64,000 nt of DNA from Gemmatimonadales bacterium (GCA_025934955.1 JAICWE010000003.1:1-64000), one strand, 5' to 3'. Shown: positions 1-10,842, counted from the stretch's first letter. Program-made: numbers and translations. Notes: generated by a model not told the origin, from the letters alone.

Positions 1-61
1 CGGCCATAAACAGCTTCGCGACGAAACCAACCGCCGCCTGCAGCCAGCTGATCTGCAACAT
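1..61 (-). CDS. Partial CDS, N-terminus only, unknown function
   Basis: An ATG on the minus strand (bases 59-61) opens a frame that runs off the left edge, giving about 20 residues beginning MLQISWLQAAVGFVAKLF. It is preceded by a near-perfect Shine-Dalgarno sequence (GGGAGGTGA, complement of about 66-74) at good spacing, which makes it a real translation start. The visible piece is hydrophobic, so the product could be a membrane protein or begin with a signal anchor. Too little is visible to name a family. Confidence 0.55.
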   Translation of the reverse strand, partial: MLQISWLQAAVGFVAKLFMA

Positions 62-275
62 GAGCGTCACCTCCCTTCGGGTCTGACAGCTACCACGGGA
101 AGTGGCGAGCCTCGCTACGGCCCACCCCGACGCTCCGCTAATCAGTTGTCCGCTCGTTCTCCGCTCGGTACGACTGCCGAGTCCGGAGCCCCCTCCCGTT
201 AGTTCCTTTCCGGGTCCGACGGGTTAGTTCCGCCAGAATGCCTTCGACACCCAGTCCACCACGTCGCAGCCACCT

Positions 276-1025
276 CTACGCCGGCCGCCGCGCCTCGGTC
301 CACCGATTGGTCGCGTCCAGCACCGCGAACACCGCCGCCCGCTCCGCGCTCTCGCGGATCTCGGCCGTGCCGGTCATGAGCAGCGCCTCGCGCCCGCCCA
401 GCCCCTGCACCGCCACGAAGGCGAACTCGCGATCGAATGCCTCGACGATCTTGGCGCCCTCGAGCGCCAGCGAGTTGTCCGGCAGCAGCTTGTCCAGCAC
501 CGCCACCGCCGCCTTCGCCGCCGCCTCCACCCGGCTCCGCGGGGTGTCGCTGCTCTCCTCCTCCGCCATCTCCTGCTGGCCCATGAACGACAGCGTCACC
601 GCCAGCGCGATCCGGTGCGGCCGCCGCCCGGGCGCCACCGCCAGGTTCTCGAAGAGGCAGCTGCGCTGCATGGCGCGGTCGCGCACGACCTGGCGGTCGA
701 GCGCCTCGATCGGCTTGACGTCCGCCGTCTGCGCGATGCTGATCTTCCGATGATCGATCTTGAGGCCGAGCTGCGCCAGCAGCGCCGATTCGATGTTGCG
801 CACCAGCTGCTTCGGCTGGAGACCCGCCTGCGCCAGCACGTGGACCTCGCTCACCTCGCCTAACGGCGTCGTCACCACCCGCGCCGAGAGGATCCCCTCC
901 AGGCTGGTGAGCAGGTTCTCCGCGCGCCGCACGCCCCACGGATCGGGGATCGCGTCGGGGGGAGGCGCCGGCGCCGGCGGCATGCGCGGCCCCGGGCCGG
1001 GCTGGCGAGAGTAGGATCCAGTCAC
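276..1025 (-). CDS. Conserved-looking hypothetical protein
   Basis: A 249-residue protein starting at GTG (1023-1025), 37 nt after the stop of the upstream GGDEF gene, so probably its operon partner. I do not recognise a named family. The N-terminus is Pro/Ala-rich (residues 8-30). Around residues 45-100 lies a segment with the look of a small alpha/beta domain (SARVVTTPLGEVSEVHVLA, then an IDHRKISIAQ motif), and residues 120-240 form a second alpha/beta region. There is no signal peptide or membrane segment, so it is probably cytoplasmic. No function is proposed. Confidence 0.7.
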   Translation of the reverse strand: MTGSYSRQPGPGPRMPPAPAPPPDAIPDPWGVRRAENLLTSLEGILSARVVTTPLGEVSEVHVLAQAGLQPKQLVRNIESALLAQLGLKIDHRKISIAQTADVKPIEALDRQVVRDRAMQRSCLFENLAVAPGRRPHRIALAVTLSFMGQQEMAEEESSDTPRSRVEAAAKAAVAVLDKLLPDNSLALEGAKIVEAFDREFAFVAVQGLGGREALLMTGTAEIRESAERAAVFAVLDATNRWTEARRPA

Positions 1026-1062
1026 GCAGTCAGTCCCTTACCCAGCGGGTGATTCAGGTCGT

Positions 1063-2748
1063 TCATGCGAGCGCGTTCCGGCCGGCGGCCTTGGCGCGGT
1101 ACAACGCGCGATCCGCCGCGACCAGCACGTCGCTCTCGCTCGGATGCCGCGGGTCGAACTCCGCGAGGCCGACGCTCACCGTCACCAGCCCCTCGGGATA
1201 CCCCAGCCGGCGGCCGACCCGCTCGATTCCCTCGCGCATCGCCTCCGCCACCCGCGCGGCGCCGTGCCGGTCGGTGCGGGTGAGGATCAGCACGAACTCG
1301 TCGCCGCCGTACCGCGCCGCCACGTCCGATGCGCGCACCACCGCCCGCACCTCGGCCGCCACCGCGCGGAGGATGTCGTTGCCCGCCTCGTGGCCGTACT
1401 GGTCGTTCACCTGCTTGAAGCTGTCGAGGTCCAGGAAGAGGACCGCGAACGTCTCGTTGCTGCGCCGGCTGCGCTCCACTTCGAACGCGAGCCGCTCCCG
1501 CAACACGCGATAGGTCGAAAGCCCGGTGAGCAGATCCACCGCCGCGGCCTTCTGCGCCTGGTCGGCGCGGCGCTCCTGGTACGGCGTGCACTGCCGCAGC
1601 GTCGCCCTTCCCATCGCCGCCGCCTCCGCGAAGCGCTGGCAGGTCGGGAAACCGCACGCGCTGCAGTCCCACGGCCGCCCGTTCGGTCCCGGGCCGATCG
1701 CCTCGAGCACCTGCGCCACCGCCGCCGGATCCGGCTCGACCGCCCGCGGCTTGATGTCGAACGTCGCGCCGACCGATGCCACCACCGTCGCGTCCACCAC
1801 CGGCTGCCGGCTGCGGGGCGGCTCGGTGCTCGCCACGATGGCACGACGCCAGTACAACTCCTCCTTCGGACCCGAGAGCGGATGGTCGAGCGAGCCCTCG
1901 CACGACAGGATGTCGACGAAGCCCAGCTCCAGCCGGTCCACCGCGACCGCGCGCGCGAGCGCCGGCAGCGCCGAGAGTCCGCGCACGGTCCGGAAGCGGT
2001 TGCTCGAGTGCCGCGCCTCCTCCAGCATCGCGAGCGGCATCCCGCCCGCCGCGCTCAGATGGCGCCGCCGCTCCTCCGGCACTCGCTGGAAGAACACCGG
2101 CTGAGACAACACGCTCACGCCGCGCAGCCGGAAGATCTCGTCCAGATCCGCGAACGTGATCGATGCGTCCAGCTCACTGCTGTCGGTCGGAAGACTGACT
2201 CCCGCGTACACTACCGGGAGCGCATCGCCATACTGCGCACGCAGATATCGGGCCTCGGCGATGGGCGGAGTGGTGACGGGGGCAAGGTAGGGGATGAGCT
2301 CGGGATGCTGCGCCCGGATGGTCTCGACCACGACCGCGTCGGTGGAGCGGAGCATGGTGCCCCAGCTCTCCTCCTCCCACAGCCGCAGGTACTCCCGCGC
2401 CACCAGCTCGTCGCCCAGGACACCCCGGGTCACCCGCCGATAACCGGCAGCATAGCAGGCATTTACCACCTGCTCCGGCGACGCGGGATAGAAGTGGGTG
2501 ACCGCCTCCGGACTCAGGATCAACAGCCCGGTCTCCTGCCCGGCGATCGCCAATGCCCGGCCGAGCTCTCCCGACACCTTCACGGCACCGTGCGGGCACG
2601 CCGGCAGACAGCGGCCGCACCGGATGCAGGCCTCGTCGAGGATCTGCAGCGGCTCGGACTCGCCCATGACCGCGATCGCGTCGGTCGGACAGACCCGGAC
2701 GCACGCGAGGCATGCGACACAGTTTTCAGCGTCGATCAGAAAATTCAC
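1063..2748 (-). CDS. Ferredoxin/[FeFe]-hydrogenase-like iron-sulfur protein fused to a GGDEF diguanylate cyclase
   Basis: 561 residues, GTG start. Domains in order: a two-[4Fe-4S] ferredoxin module (about 5-60; CVACLACVRVCP and CIRCGRCLPACP); a region with the layout of the [FeFe]-hydrogenase large-subunit C-terminal domain (about 70-330) in which the expected H-cluster cysteine motifs are mostly replaced; a small Fe-S motif CSACGFPTC with a further Cys downstream (about 345-375); and a C-terminal GGDEF domain (about 395-560) with an intact YGGDEF active site. It should make cyclic di-GMP. The N-terminal half is inferred to sense redox state, oxygen or NO rather than to turn over hydrogen, because the H-cluster ligands look lost. 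It has its own sigma70-like promoter and is followed by a hypothetical gene. Confidence 0.88.
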   Translation of the reverse strand: MNFLIDAENCVACLACVRVCPTDAIAVMGESEPLQILDEACIRCGRCLPACPHGAVKVSGELGRALAIAGQETGLLILSPEAVTHFYPASPEQVVNACYAAGYRRVTRGVLGDELVAREYLRLWEEESWGTMLRSTDAVVVETIRAQHPELIPYLAPVTTPPIAEARYLRAQYGDALPVVYAGVSLPTDSSELDASITFADLDEIFRLRGVSVLSQPVFFQRVPEERRRHLSAAGGMPLAMLEEARHSSNRFRTVRGLSALPALARAVAVDRLELGFVDILSCEGSLDHPLSGPKEELYWRRAIVASTEPPRSRQPVVDATVVASVGATFDIKPRAVEPDPAAVAQVLEAIGPGPNGRPWDCSACGFPTCQRFAEAAAMGRATLRQCTPYQERRADQAQKAAAVDLLTGLSTYRVLRERLAFEVERSRRSNETFAVLFLDLDSFKQVNDQYGHEAGNDILRAVAAEVRAVVRASDVAARYGGDEFVLILTRTDRHGAARVAEAMREGIERVGRRLGYPEGLVTVSVGLAEFDPRHPSESDVLVAADRALYRAKAAGRNALA

Positions 2749-2786
2749 GGGATCGGTCCGGGTGCTGATGCGAGGGGAACCCGTCG

Positions 2787-2816
2787 AATATGGCGAGGCG
2801 ACTTGAGAAGTGTCAA
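2787..2816 (-). promoter_or_regulatory. Sigma70-like promoter of the Fe-S/GGDEF gene
   Basis: On the minus strand a perfect -35 hexamer TTGACA (complement of 2811-2816) is followed after 18 nt by CATATT (complement of 2787-2792), four of six matches to the -10 consensus. This would start transcription near 2780, about 30 nt before the GTG start. It stands out because the surrounding 130-nt gap is clearly more AT-rich than the rest of the window. Confidence 0.5.
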
Positions 2817-2879
2817 GAGGTTCACTAGTGCAAACTCTTTACAGATGCCGACTTAGATTCCGCGCACGGAGCCGCTAAA

Positions 2880-4376
<1,497 letters not shown>

Positions 4377-4382
4377 CGTCCC

Positions 4383-4868
4383 TCAGTGACCGGTCCGCGC
4401 CCCACGCACCAGCTCGACCGCGTGCTCGACGATGTCGTCGAGCACGCCCAGGCCGTCGCGTACGCCGCCCGGGCTTCCCGGCAAGTTGACGACGAGGGTC
4501 CGATTCCGCACCCCGGCCGTGCCGCGCGACAGTGCCGCTCGATGAAAGTGCGGATACACCGCATTGCGCAACGCCTCGGCGATGCCGGGCGCTTCCTTGT
4601 CCAACACCGCGCGAGTGGCCTCGGGCGTGACGTCGCGTGGAGTGAGTCCGGTGCCCCCGGTGGTGAGCACGAGATCGGCGATCCCGGCGTCGGCCCACGC
4701 GCGAAGGCGTGCGCCGATCAGCTCCGGCTCGTCGGGCACAAGATCGCGGGCGCACAGCTCGTAGCCGCGGCGGCGGCCCCACTCCGCGATGGCGTCGCCG
4801 GAGCCGTCGGCCCGCTCGCCGCGCGCGCCGGCGTCGGAGATGGTGAGAATGGCGAGCCGGAGCGACAT
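4383..4868 (-). CDS. MoaB/MogA-family molybdenum cofactor biosynthesis protein
   Basis: 161 residues starting at ATG 4866-4868. The protein shows the MogA/MoaB (MoCF-binding) fold signatures: an N-terminal ILTISDAGARG stretch, the TTGGTGLTPRDVTPEA active-site loop and the C-terminal LPGSPGGVRDGL. The family adenylylates molybdopterin before molybdenum insertion; MoaB-type members can be inactive or serve tungsten systems, so the exact symbol is left open. It sits 5 nt downstream of gcvT and 6 nt upstream of the sigma54 activator, with no other molybdopterin gene in view. Confidence 0.9.
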   Translation of the reverse strand: MSLRLAILTISDAGARGERADGSGDAIAEWGRRRGYELCARDLVPDEPELIGARLRAWADAGIADLVLTTGGTGLTPRDVTPEATRAVLDKEAPGIAEALRNAVYPHFHRAALSRGTAGVRNRTLVVNLPGSPGGVRDGLGVLDDIVEHAVELVRGARTGH

Positions 4869-4873
4869 GCGGG

Positions 4874-5980
4874 CTACTTCCGCACGCTCCCGCGGGTCCA
4901 GAACGGGCGGGCCACGGCTTCGGCGGGCACTCGCTCGCCGCGGATCTCGACCTCGAAGCGGCTGCCGGGCCTGCTGGCGCCGCTGGGGAGATACGTGGTG
5001 CCGATCGCCTCGCCGAGCGACGGGCTCATCGTCCCGCTCCGTACCACGTCCACCGGACGCCCGTCGTGCCACACCTGGTAGCCGTGCCGCGGGAAGCCGC
5101 GCTCGAGCAGCTTGAACCCGACCATGCGGCGCATGACGCCGTGCGCCTTCTGTGAGCGCAGCGCCTCGGCGCCGACGAACGGGGCGCCCTTGTCGAGCTT
5201 CACGATCCAACCGAGGCCGGCCTCGAGCGGGGTGATGGTGTCGTCGATCTCGTTTCCGTAGAGCGCGTAGCCCATCTCGAGCCGGAGCGAGTCGCGGGCA
5301 CCGAGGCCGACCGGCATCGCGCCGGCGCGCTGCAGCGCCTCCCAGATGATCGGCGCGTCGCGGTCGCGGCAGTAGAGCTCGAAGCCATCCTCGCCGGTGT
5401 AGCCGGTGCGGGAGATGAAGCAGCCGGCCCCCGCCACGCGCCCGACGGCGAAGTGATAGTAGCCGACGTCGTCGAGGTTGGTCTCGGTGAGCGGCTGCAG
5501 CAGCGCCTGGGCGCGCGGACCCTGTAGCGCGATGAGCCCGACCTCGCCCGAGATGTCCTTGAGCCGGACGTTGACACCGCCCTTGTGCGCGACGATGTGC
5601 TTCCAGGCGCGCTCGATGTTCGACGCGTTGACGACGATCATCAGCTTGTCGTCGAAGCGATAGACGGTGCAATCGTCTATGAACGTCCCCTCCTCGGTGA
5701 GGAGGGCGGAGTACTGTACGCCGCCCGGCTCGAGCGCCGCGACGTCGTTGCTGGTGACGCGGTTGACGAAGGCGTTGCGGTCGGGGCCGGTGACCTCGAA
5801 CTCGCCCATGTGCGAGATGTCGAAGATGCCGGCCCCGCTGCGCACCGCCTGGTGCTCGGCGATGATGCCGGTGGGATACTGCACCGGCATCTCGAAGCCG
5901 GCGAACGGCACCATCCTGGCGCCGAGCGCCTTGTGCACGTCGTAGAGCGGCGTGCGCTTGAGCGCCGCCGTGCCGGTCAT
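4874..5980 (-). CDS. gcvT: Aminomethyltransferase, glycine cleavage system T protein
   Basis: 368 residues, the usual length. It transfers the methylene group from the aminomethyl-lipoyl H protein to tetrahydrofolate, releasing ammonia, in cytoplasmic glycine cleavage. Recognisable features are the N-terminal TPLYDVHKALGARMVPFAGF, the SGAGIFDISHMGEFEVTG segment, the folate-site region around DDCTVYRF, the TGYTGEDGFELY motif and a C-terminal beta-barrel domain. Its ATG overlaps the argF stop in an ATGA (5977-5980), so the two are translationally coupled. Other gcv genes are not in the window. Confidence 0.95.
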   Translation of the reverse strand: MTGTAALKRTPLYDVHKALGARMVPFAGFEMPVQYPTGIIAEHQAVRSGAGIFDISHMGEFEVTGPDRNAFVNRVTSNDVAALEPGGVQYSALLTEEGTFIDDCTVYRFDDKLMIVVNASNIERAWKHIVAHKGGVNVRLKDISGEVGLIALQGPRAQALLQPLTETNLDDVGYYHFAVGRVAGAGCFISRTGYTGEDGFELYCRDRDAPIIWEALQRAGAMPVGLGARDSLRLEMGYALYGNEIDDTITPLEAGLGWIVKLDKGAPFVGAEALRSQKAHGVMRRMVGFKLLERGFPRHGYQVWHDGRPVDVVRSGTMSPSLGEAIGTTYLPSGASRPGSRFEVEIRGERVPAEAVARPFWTRGSVRK

Positions 5981-6903
5981 GCGGCTTCCTCCTTCTCACC
6001 CGCCATGCCGGCGAGCATCGCCATGAGCGCCTTCTGCACGTGCAGGCGATTCTCCGCCTCGTCCCACACCCGCGACCGCGGGCCTTCGATCACGCTCTCC
6101 GCGACCTCCTCACCGCGGTGCGCGGGGAGACAGTGGAGGAAGATGGCGTCCCTGGCCGCGAGGGCCATGAGGCGGTCGTCCACGATGTAGCCGCGGAACG
6201 CCTGCTCCCGCTCGGCCTGCTCCGCCTCCTGGCCCATCGAGGCCCAGACGTCGGTGTTGATCACGTCGGCGCCGCGGGCGGCTTCGGCCGGATCGTGGCT
6301 GAGGGTGATGTCACCGGCGGTGCGATACTGCTCGAGCAGCGCGCGATCGGGCTCGTAGCCGGCGGGACACGCGAGGCGCAGCGCGAAGCCGAGCACCGCG
6401 GCCGCTTCGATCCAGCTATGCGCCATGTTGTTGCCGTCGCCGATCCAGGCGACGGTGCGTCCCTTCCAGCCGCCGAGCGATTCCTTCACCGTGAGCAGGT
6501 CGGCGAGGATCTGGCAGGGGTGCGAGAGATCGGTGAGGCCGTTGATGACGGGCACCGACGCGTAGCGCGCCAGCTCCTCGACGTCGGCATGATCGAAGGT
6601 GCGGATCATGATCATGTCGAGGTAGCGCGAGAGCACGCGAGCGGTGTCCTTGATCGGCTCGCCGCGGCCGAGCTGGATGTCGCGCGAGGAGAGAAAGAGC
6701 GCGTGCCCCCCGAGCTGCGTGGCGCCGACTTCGAAGGAGACCCGTGTGCGGGTCGAACTCTTCGTGAAGATCATGCCGAGGGTGCGGCCCTTGAGCGGCT
6801 TCCTGTCGTACTTGCCCCGCTTCATCCGGGCGGCGAGGCGAAGGAGTTCGGTCAGCTCGTCGGCGTCGAAGTCGGAGATCGAGAGGAAGTCGCGCTTGGG
6901 CAT
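5977..6903 (-). CDS. argF: Ornithine carbamoyltransferase
   Basis: 308 residues, typical length. The enzyme makes citrulline from ornithine and carbamoyl phosphate in arginine biosynthesis. The carbamoyl-phosphate site SSTRTR (about 48-54), the HPCQ motif (about 130), the SMGQE motif and the catalytic HCLPAHRGEEV (about 259-269) are all intact. HCLPAHR with the SMG loop fits ornithine rather than acetyl- or succinyl-ornithine carbamoyltransferase, although substrate cannot be settled by eye. It is the first gene of an argF-gcvT-moaB-activator run. Confidence 0.94.
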   Translation of the reverse strand: MPKRDFLSISDFDADELTELLRLAARMKRGKYDRKPLKGRTLGMIFTKSSTRTRVSFEVGATQLGGHALFLSSRDIQLGRGEPIKDTARVLSRYLDMIMIRTFDHADVEELARYASVPVINGLTDLSHPCQILADLLTVKESLGGWKGRTVAWIGDGNNMAHSWIEAAAVLGFALRLACPAGYEPDRALLEQYRTAGDITLSHDPAEAARGADVINTDVWASMGQEAEQAEREQAFRGYIVDDRLMALAARDAIFLHCLPAHRGEEVAESVIEGPRSRVWDEAENRLHVQKALMAMLAGMAGEKEEAA

Positions 6904-7012
6904 GAGGCCGTCGAGAGGAAGGAGCGGATCGGCGTCGTCGGGTGGGGAACGTAGTCATGCGTGGTAGGGCGAGCAACCCGGCCGGCGGGCGCCGGCCGGG
7001 GTGGTGCGGCGG

Positions 7013-7591
7013 CTATTGCGGCTTGCAGCAGCCGTTGGAGGCGCAGGTGCTCCACGGCCCGACGTTGGCGGCCACCCGCGCCGCCGAATCGGTGACGATC
7101 GCGACACCGTCGACGTCGCGCCACTCGGCCTTGGGCTCCCGGTGCTCGGTCTTGTGCTTGTCCCACGTCATCGTGGCGATCGTATCGCTCTTCTCCCGGC
7201 TCACGTAGATCCCGAAGTAGCCGGTGTCCGGCTTTGCCTTGGCCTCGACCCAGATGCAGGTGACGGACGGCCCGCGGTCGACGTTGAACCCGGCGTAGCC
7301 GTGGTCCGGATCGGTATTGAGGATGAGGCTGATGAAGCGGCCATTCGGAGAGTCACCCTGAAAGTGGGTGGCGGGGATGAGCGTCAGCGGAGCCTGATCG
7401 AAGTGGAGGGTGGCGCTCCAGGTGGAATCGTCCATGTCGAACTGCTGGCTCACGCAATCGGCGTAGGAGTTCCCGGCCCCGGTCCCGCCGGGGTGCGCGC
7501 GCTCCCGCCCTCGATGACACGCGGCCAAGGCCGCGCAACCCAGCACCGCCCATCCGACCGCTCTCCATCCGACCAGCCGACGCGCGCCCAT
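7013..7591 (-). CDS. Hypothetical lipoprotein
   Basis: 192 residues with a positively charged N-terminus, a hydrophobic stretch and a lipobox-like LAAC (Cys about 25), so probably a lipid-anchored envelope protein. The mature part contains several cysteines (one near residue 46, one near 113, and a C-terminal CASNGCC cluster), which suggests disulfides. I recognise no domain. It starts 27 nt after the stop of the large Ser/Thr kinase gene and may be co-transcribed with it. Confidence 0.72.
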   Translation of the reverse strand: MGARRLVGWRAVGWAVLGCAALAACHRGRERAHPGGTGAGNSYADCVSQQFDMDDSTWSATLHFDQAPLTLIPATHFQGDSPNGRFISLILNTDPDHGYAGFNVDRGPSVTCIWVEAKAKPDTGYFGIYVSREKSDTIATMTWDKHKTEHREPKAEWRDVDGVAIVTDSAARVAANVGPWSTCASNGCCKPQ

Positions 7592-7618
7592 ACGCCCTCC
7601 GCCGCAGGTGAGAGTGAC

Positions 7619-10600
7619 TCAGCTTTCCAGATCCGGATCGGCATTCCGCCGGAGCACGCGGACAGCGCCGCCCCAGCGCCGCGCGAGGTCGCCCTCGCCG
7701 CGCCGCGCCGCGAGGGCGCCGCGCAGCGCCATGGCGCGGACCAGCGCGCCGGCCTGGGCGGGCTGATCGAGCAGGTCGACGCCTAACGCCGCGGGCGCGC
7801 CCAGTACCGCATCCAGCTCGGCGGCGGCGGCGACCGAGTCGCCGGCCATGGCGCGGAGCCGCGCCTCGGCGAACGCGGCATCGATCGTCACGGCACCGGT
7901 GGGGCGCTCGCGCCGCAGCGCATCGAGCGCGCGCAGCGAATCGCGCAGCGTGGCACCACCGCGCGCGACGGTGCGCTCGAGGGCGAGCAGGTAGCCCTTC
8001 CCTTCGGGCGCGAGCGCGGGAAAGGCGAGGGCGCGCGGCTGGTCGGCCAGCTGGTGCACGGCGGCGGCGCGCGCCCCCGGCGACAGCATGACCTCGGCGA
8101 GACGGCGGAGCTGGCGCTCGGCGGCGCGGATGCTGTCGCCCGGTCCACCCGCGGCCGCGAAGCCGGCGAGGCGCGCGCCGGCGACGGCGAGCGGCAGCGG
8201 AATGCGGGAGCGTTCGGCGGCCGGCACCGCGGGATCGGCGGCGGCGGCGGCGAGGAGCATCGCGGCGAGGCGGGCGCGTCCGGAGAGCGCGGCGAGCGGC
8301 GCGAGCATCCCCGCCACCGCCGGCGCGCCGCGGGCGCGGGCCGCGGCGCCATCGAGCAGCGAGTCGGCGAGCTGCGCGGCGCGAGTCCAGTCTCCCAGCT
8401 TGAGAGCGAGCCGCGCCTCGGCCACGGCGAGCCGCAGCCGCTGCGCCGGATCGACGGCAAGCCGCCGAGCCCGCCAGACGCCGACGCGCGCGTCGCTGAG
8501 CGCGGGCGGCTCGAACTCGGCATCCTGCTCCAGCGCCAGCGCCTGCACTTCGAGCGCGTCGGGGCTGTCGGGGAAGCTCGCCACCCATCCGCTGGTGATG
8601 TCGCGGAGCAGCTCGCGCCCGCGGGACACCGCGGCGCGCACGGTCAGCGGCAGAGCCACGCGGCGGCCCTCGAGCACCCATGCCTCGGGATAGGGCGTGA
8701 AGGCGAGCGAATCGTTCTCCAACGCGGGAAAGGCGGCGAAGCGGGCGCCGTCGCTGCCGAAGCCGAGCCGGTAGGCGTTAGGCTGGGTGATGAACATACC
8801 GGTGAGCCGGGAGTACTCCGGCGCCGCGAACGCGGCATGCACCGAAGGCAGCAATGCGAAGGCGCGGTGGTACGCGGTGACCGCCGCCTGCGCGCTCCCG
8901 CGGAACCTCCAGCCGGACGGGCTTCGCGGATCCGCCAGGACCACCGTGTCGCGCCCCTGGCACTCGCCGAGCCCGAACCACGCGACGAAGCTGCTGCTGT
9001 CGCGCGCGAGCATGTCGCGGTAGCGGTCGCACGCGCCGGGATAGTCGCCGCGGGCAAAGGCGAGCAGCGCCCCGGCGGCGAGTCGCTCGTCGGCCCGGAG
9101 GCGCGCGCTGTCGGCGAGTGCGCGCGCGGCGTACGGCTCCCAGCGACCGGACGGCTCGCCGCGCCAGGCGAGCAGCTGCGCCAGTCGCAGATTGGCCTGG
9201 GGATAAGCCGGATCGGCGGCGAGCGCGCGGGTGAGCCGGTCGCGGGCAAGCGCCGTGTTCCACCGCGCGAGCGCCGAGTCGCCCGATTCGTAGGCGCGCC
9301 ACGCCGCCAGCGAAGAGGTCCCGAGTGCCGCGGCCGCCCCGCCCCGCGGCGCGGCGCCGAGGAGGAGCGAGTCAGCCAGTGCGCCGAAGCGCGCGGCGAG
9401 GCGCGACTCCGAGACCGGCATCCGCAGGCTCGCTTCCCGAAGCATGCGCCCGTCGCCCTGGACCATGTAGACGGCCGCGCCGACGCGCATCGTGTCCTGC
9501 AGCTCGCTCACCTGTCCCCACACCAGGAACTCGGCGCCGAGCTGCCGGGCGAGCGCGAGGCTGGCCTCGAGGGTGGCGGGAGCGCCGTGCTGCGCGACCG
9601 CGTCACCCACCCGGAGCGTGTTGACCAGCCGCACGTCGCTCCAGCGGGCGAAGGCGTCGTAGATCAGCGACTCGCACTGGTCACCGTTCAGCAGCGCCGG
9701 CGCGGCGCGGCCGACGTGGCGGAATGGAAGCACGACGTAGCGGCTGGCATCGGCGGCCGACACGGCGGCGGGGCGCCGGCCGCGCAGCGCCAGCGCGACG
9801 AGCGCGGCGATCGCCAGGATCGCGGCGAGGAGCACGAGCCACCAGAGCCGGCGCCAGCGCGACCGCGCGAGCGCGGCCGGCAGCTCGGTCGTGACGGTGG
9901 GGGAGGAGAGCGCCGTCGCGAAGGCGGACGCGCTCTGGAAGCGGTCGGCCGGCATCTTGGCCAGCGCACGCTCGACGATCGTGGTCACCCACGGCGGCAG
10001 CGCCGGCCGGACGGTCTGGAGCGCGGGCGGCGCGTCGTGCAGATGGCGCGCGGCGACCACCTGCGGGGTGGCCCCGCCGAACGGCGGCTCGCCGGCGAGC
10101 ATCTCGTACAGCACGCAGCCGAGCGCGTACACGTCGCTGCGCCCGTCGATGTTGCCGCCGGCGGACTGCTCCGGGCTCATGTAGGTCGGCGTGCCGACGG
10201 CGAGGCCGGGCGAGGAGAGCGTGTCGCCGCCGGCGCGGTCCACCGCGCGGGCGACGCCGAAGTCGGCAACGACGGCGTGCCCGCGGTCGAGCAGGATGTT
10301 CTCCGGCTTCACGTCGCGGTGGACGACCCCCTGCGCATGGGCGTAGCCCAGCGCGTCCGCGATGTCGCGCGCGATCGCGAGCGCGTCGTCCAGCGGAAGG
10401 GCGCCCTCGCGTCGAAGCCGGTGCCGCAGCGTCTCGCCGGCAACGAACGGCATGACGAAGTACGGCGCGGCGACGCCGGGGCCGTAGAGATCGGGGATCT
10501 CGCCGGAGTCGAACAGCGCGAGGATGTGGGGATGGTGCAGCCGGGCGACGATCTCGACTTCGCGCAGGAAGCGGTCGGTGCCGAGCGCCGCGGCGAGCTC

Positions 10601-10747
10601 GGGCTTGAGGATCTTCACGGCGACGTCGCGGCCGTAGCGCAGATCGTGCGCGAGCCAGACGCTCGCCATCCCGCCGCGGCCGAGCTCGCGCTCGATCGCG
10701 TACCGGTCACCCAGACTGGTGGACAGAATGCTGCCGACGTCGGCCAC
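7619..10747 (-). CDS. Membrane-anchored Ser/Thr protein kinase with large C-terminal periplasmic repeat region
   Basis: 1042 residues, GTG start. Residues about 15-280 are a Hanks-type (PknB-like) kinase: glycine loop GRGGMASV, the VAVKIL lysine, catalytic [18 protein letters not shown], and SPEQSAGGN in the activation segment. A single membrane helix follows (about 298-318). The remaining 720 residues would face the periplasm: a region beginning YVVLPFRHVGRA (resembling the TolB/FlgO-like N-terminal module of such kinases), then many alanine-rich helical repeats of TPR type. The family phosphorylates Ser/Thr on regulatory proteins; the extracytoplasmic part is probably a sensor or scaffold. 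The downstream gene encodes a lipoprotein. Confidence 0.92.
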   Translation of the reverse strand: MADVGSILSTSLGDRYAIERELGRGGMASVWLAHDLRYGRDVAVKILKPELAAALGTDRFLREVEIVARLHHPHILALFDSGEIPDLYGPGVAAPYFVMPFVAGETLRHRLRREGALPLDDALAIARDIADALGYAHAQGVVHRDVKPENILLDRGHAVVADFGVARAVDRAGGDTLSSPGLAVGTPTYMSPEQSAGGNIDGRSDVYALGCVLYEMLAGEPPFGGATPQVVAARHLHDAPPALQTVRPALPPWVTTIVERALAKMPADRFQSASAFATALSSPTVTTELPAALARSRWRRLWWLVLLAAILAIAALVALALRGRRPAAVSAADASRYVVLPFRHVGRAAPALLNGDQCESLIYDAFARWSDVRLVNTLRVGDAVAQHGAPATLEASLALARQLGAEFLVWGQVSELQDTMRVGAAVYMVQGDGRMLREASLRMPVSESRLAARFGALADSLLLGAAPRGGAAAALGTSSLAAWRAYESGDSALARWNTALARDRLTRALAADPAYPQANLRLAQLLAWRGEPSGRWEPYAARALADSARLRADERLAAGALLAFARGDYPGACDRYRDMLARDSSSFVAWFGLGECQGRDTVVLADPRSPSGWRFRGSAQAAVTAYHRAFALLPSVHAAFAAPEYSRLTGMFITQPNAYRLGFGSDGARFAAFPALENDSLAFTPYPEAWVLEGRRVALPLTVRAAVSRGRELLRDITSGWVASFPDSPDALEVQALALEQDAEFEPPALSDARVGVWRARRLAVDPAQRLRLAVAEARLALKLGDWTRAAQLADSLLDGAAARARGAPAVAGMLAPLAALSGRARLAAMLLAAAAADPAVPAAERSRIPLPLAVAGARLAGFAAAGGPGDSIRAAERQLRRLAEVMLSPGARAAAVHQLADQPRALAFPALAPEGKGYLLALERTVARGGATLRDSLRALDALRRERPTGAVTIDAAFAEARLRAMAGDSVAAAAELDAVLGAPAALGVDLLDQPAQAGALVRAMALRGALAARRGEGDLARRWGGAVRVLRRNADPDLES

Positions 10748-10805
10748 ACGACCTCCCCGGGTCGGCGGACTTCGCCAACATACGGCCGGGACGCGAATTG
10801 TCCAC

Positions 10806-10842
10806 CGCTCCGCGGGCGCCGCGCGGCCGCCGCGACGGAGCG
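10806..10842 (-). terminator. GC-rich hairpin after hslU, possible terminator
   Basis: Perfect 7-bp outer arms CGCTCCG (10806-10812) and CGGAGCG (10836-10842) enclose further self-complementary GC-rich sequence just past the hslU stop. There is no clear T tract on the minus strand, so termination is only suggested. Confidence 0.4.

Noticed and set aside
198-231. Two copies of GTTAGTTCC 25 bp apart
   Set aside because: Short, not symmetrical, and downstream of a minus-strand stop; no role suggested.
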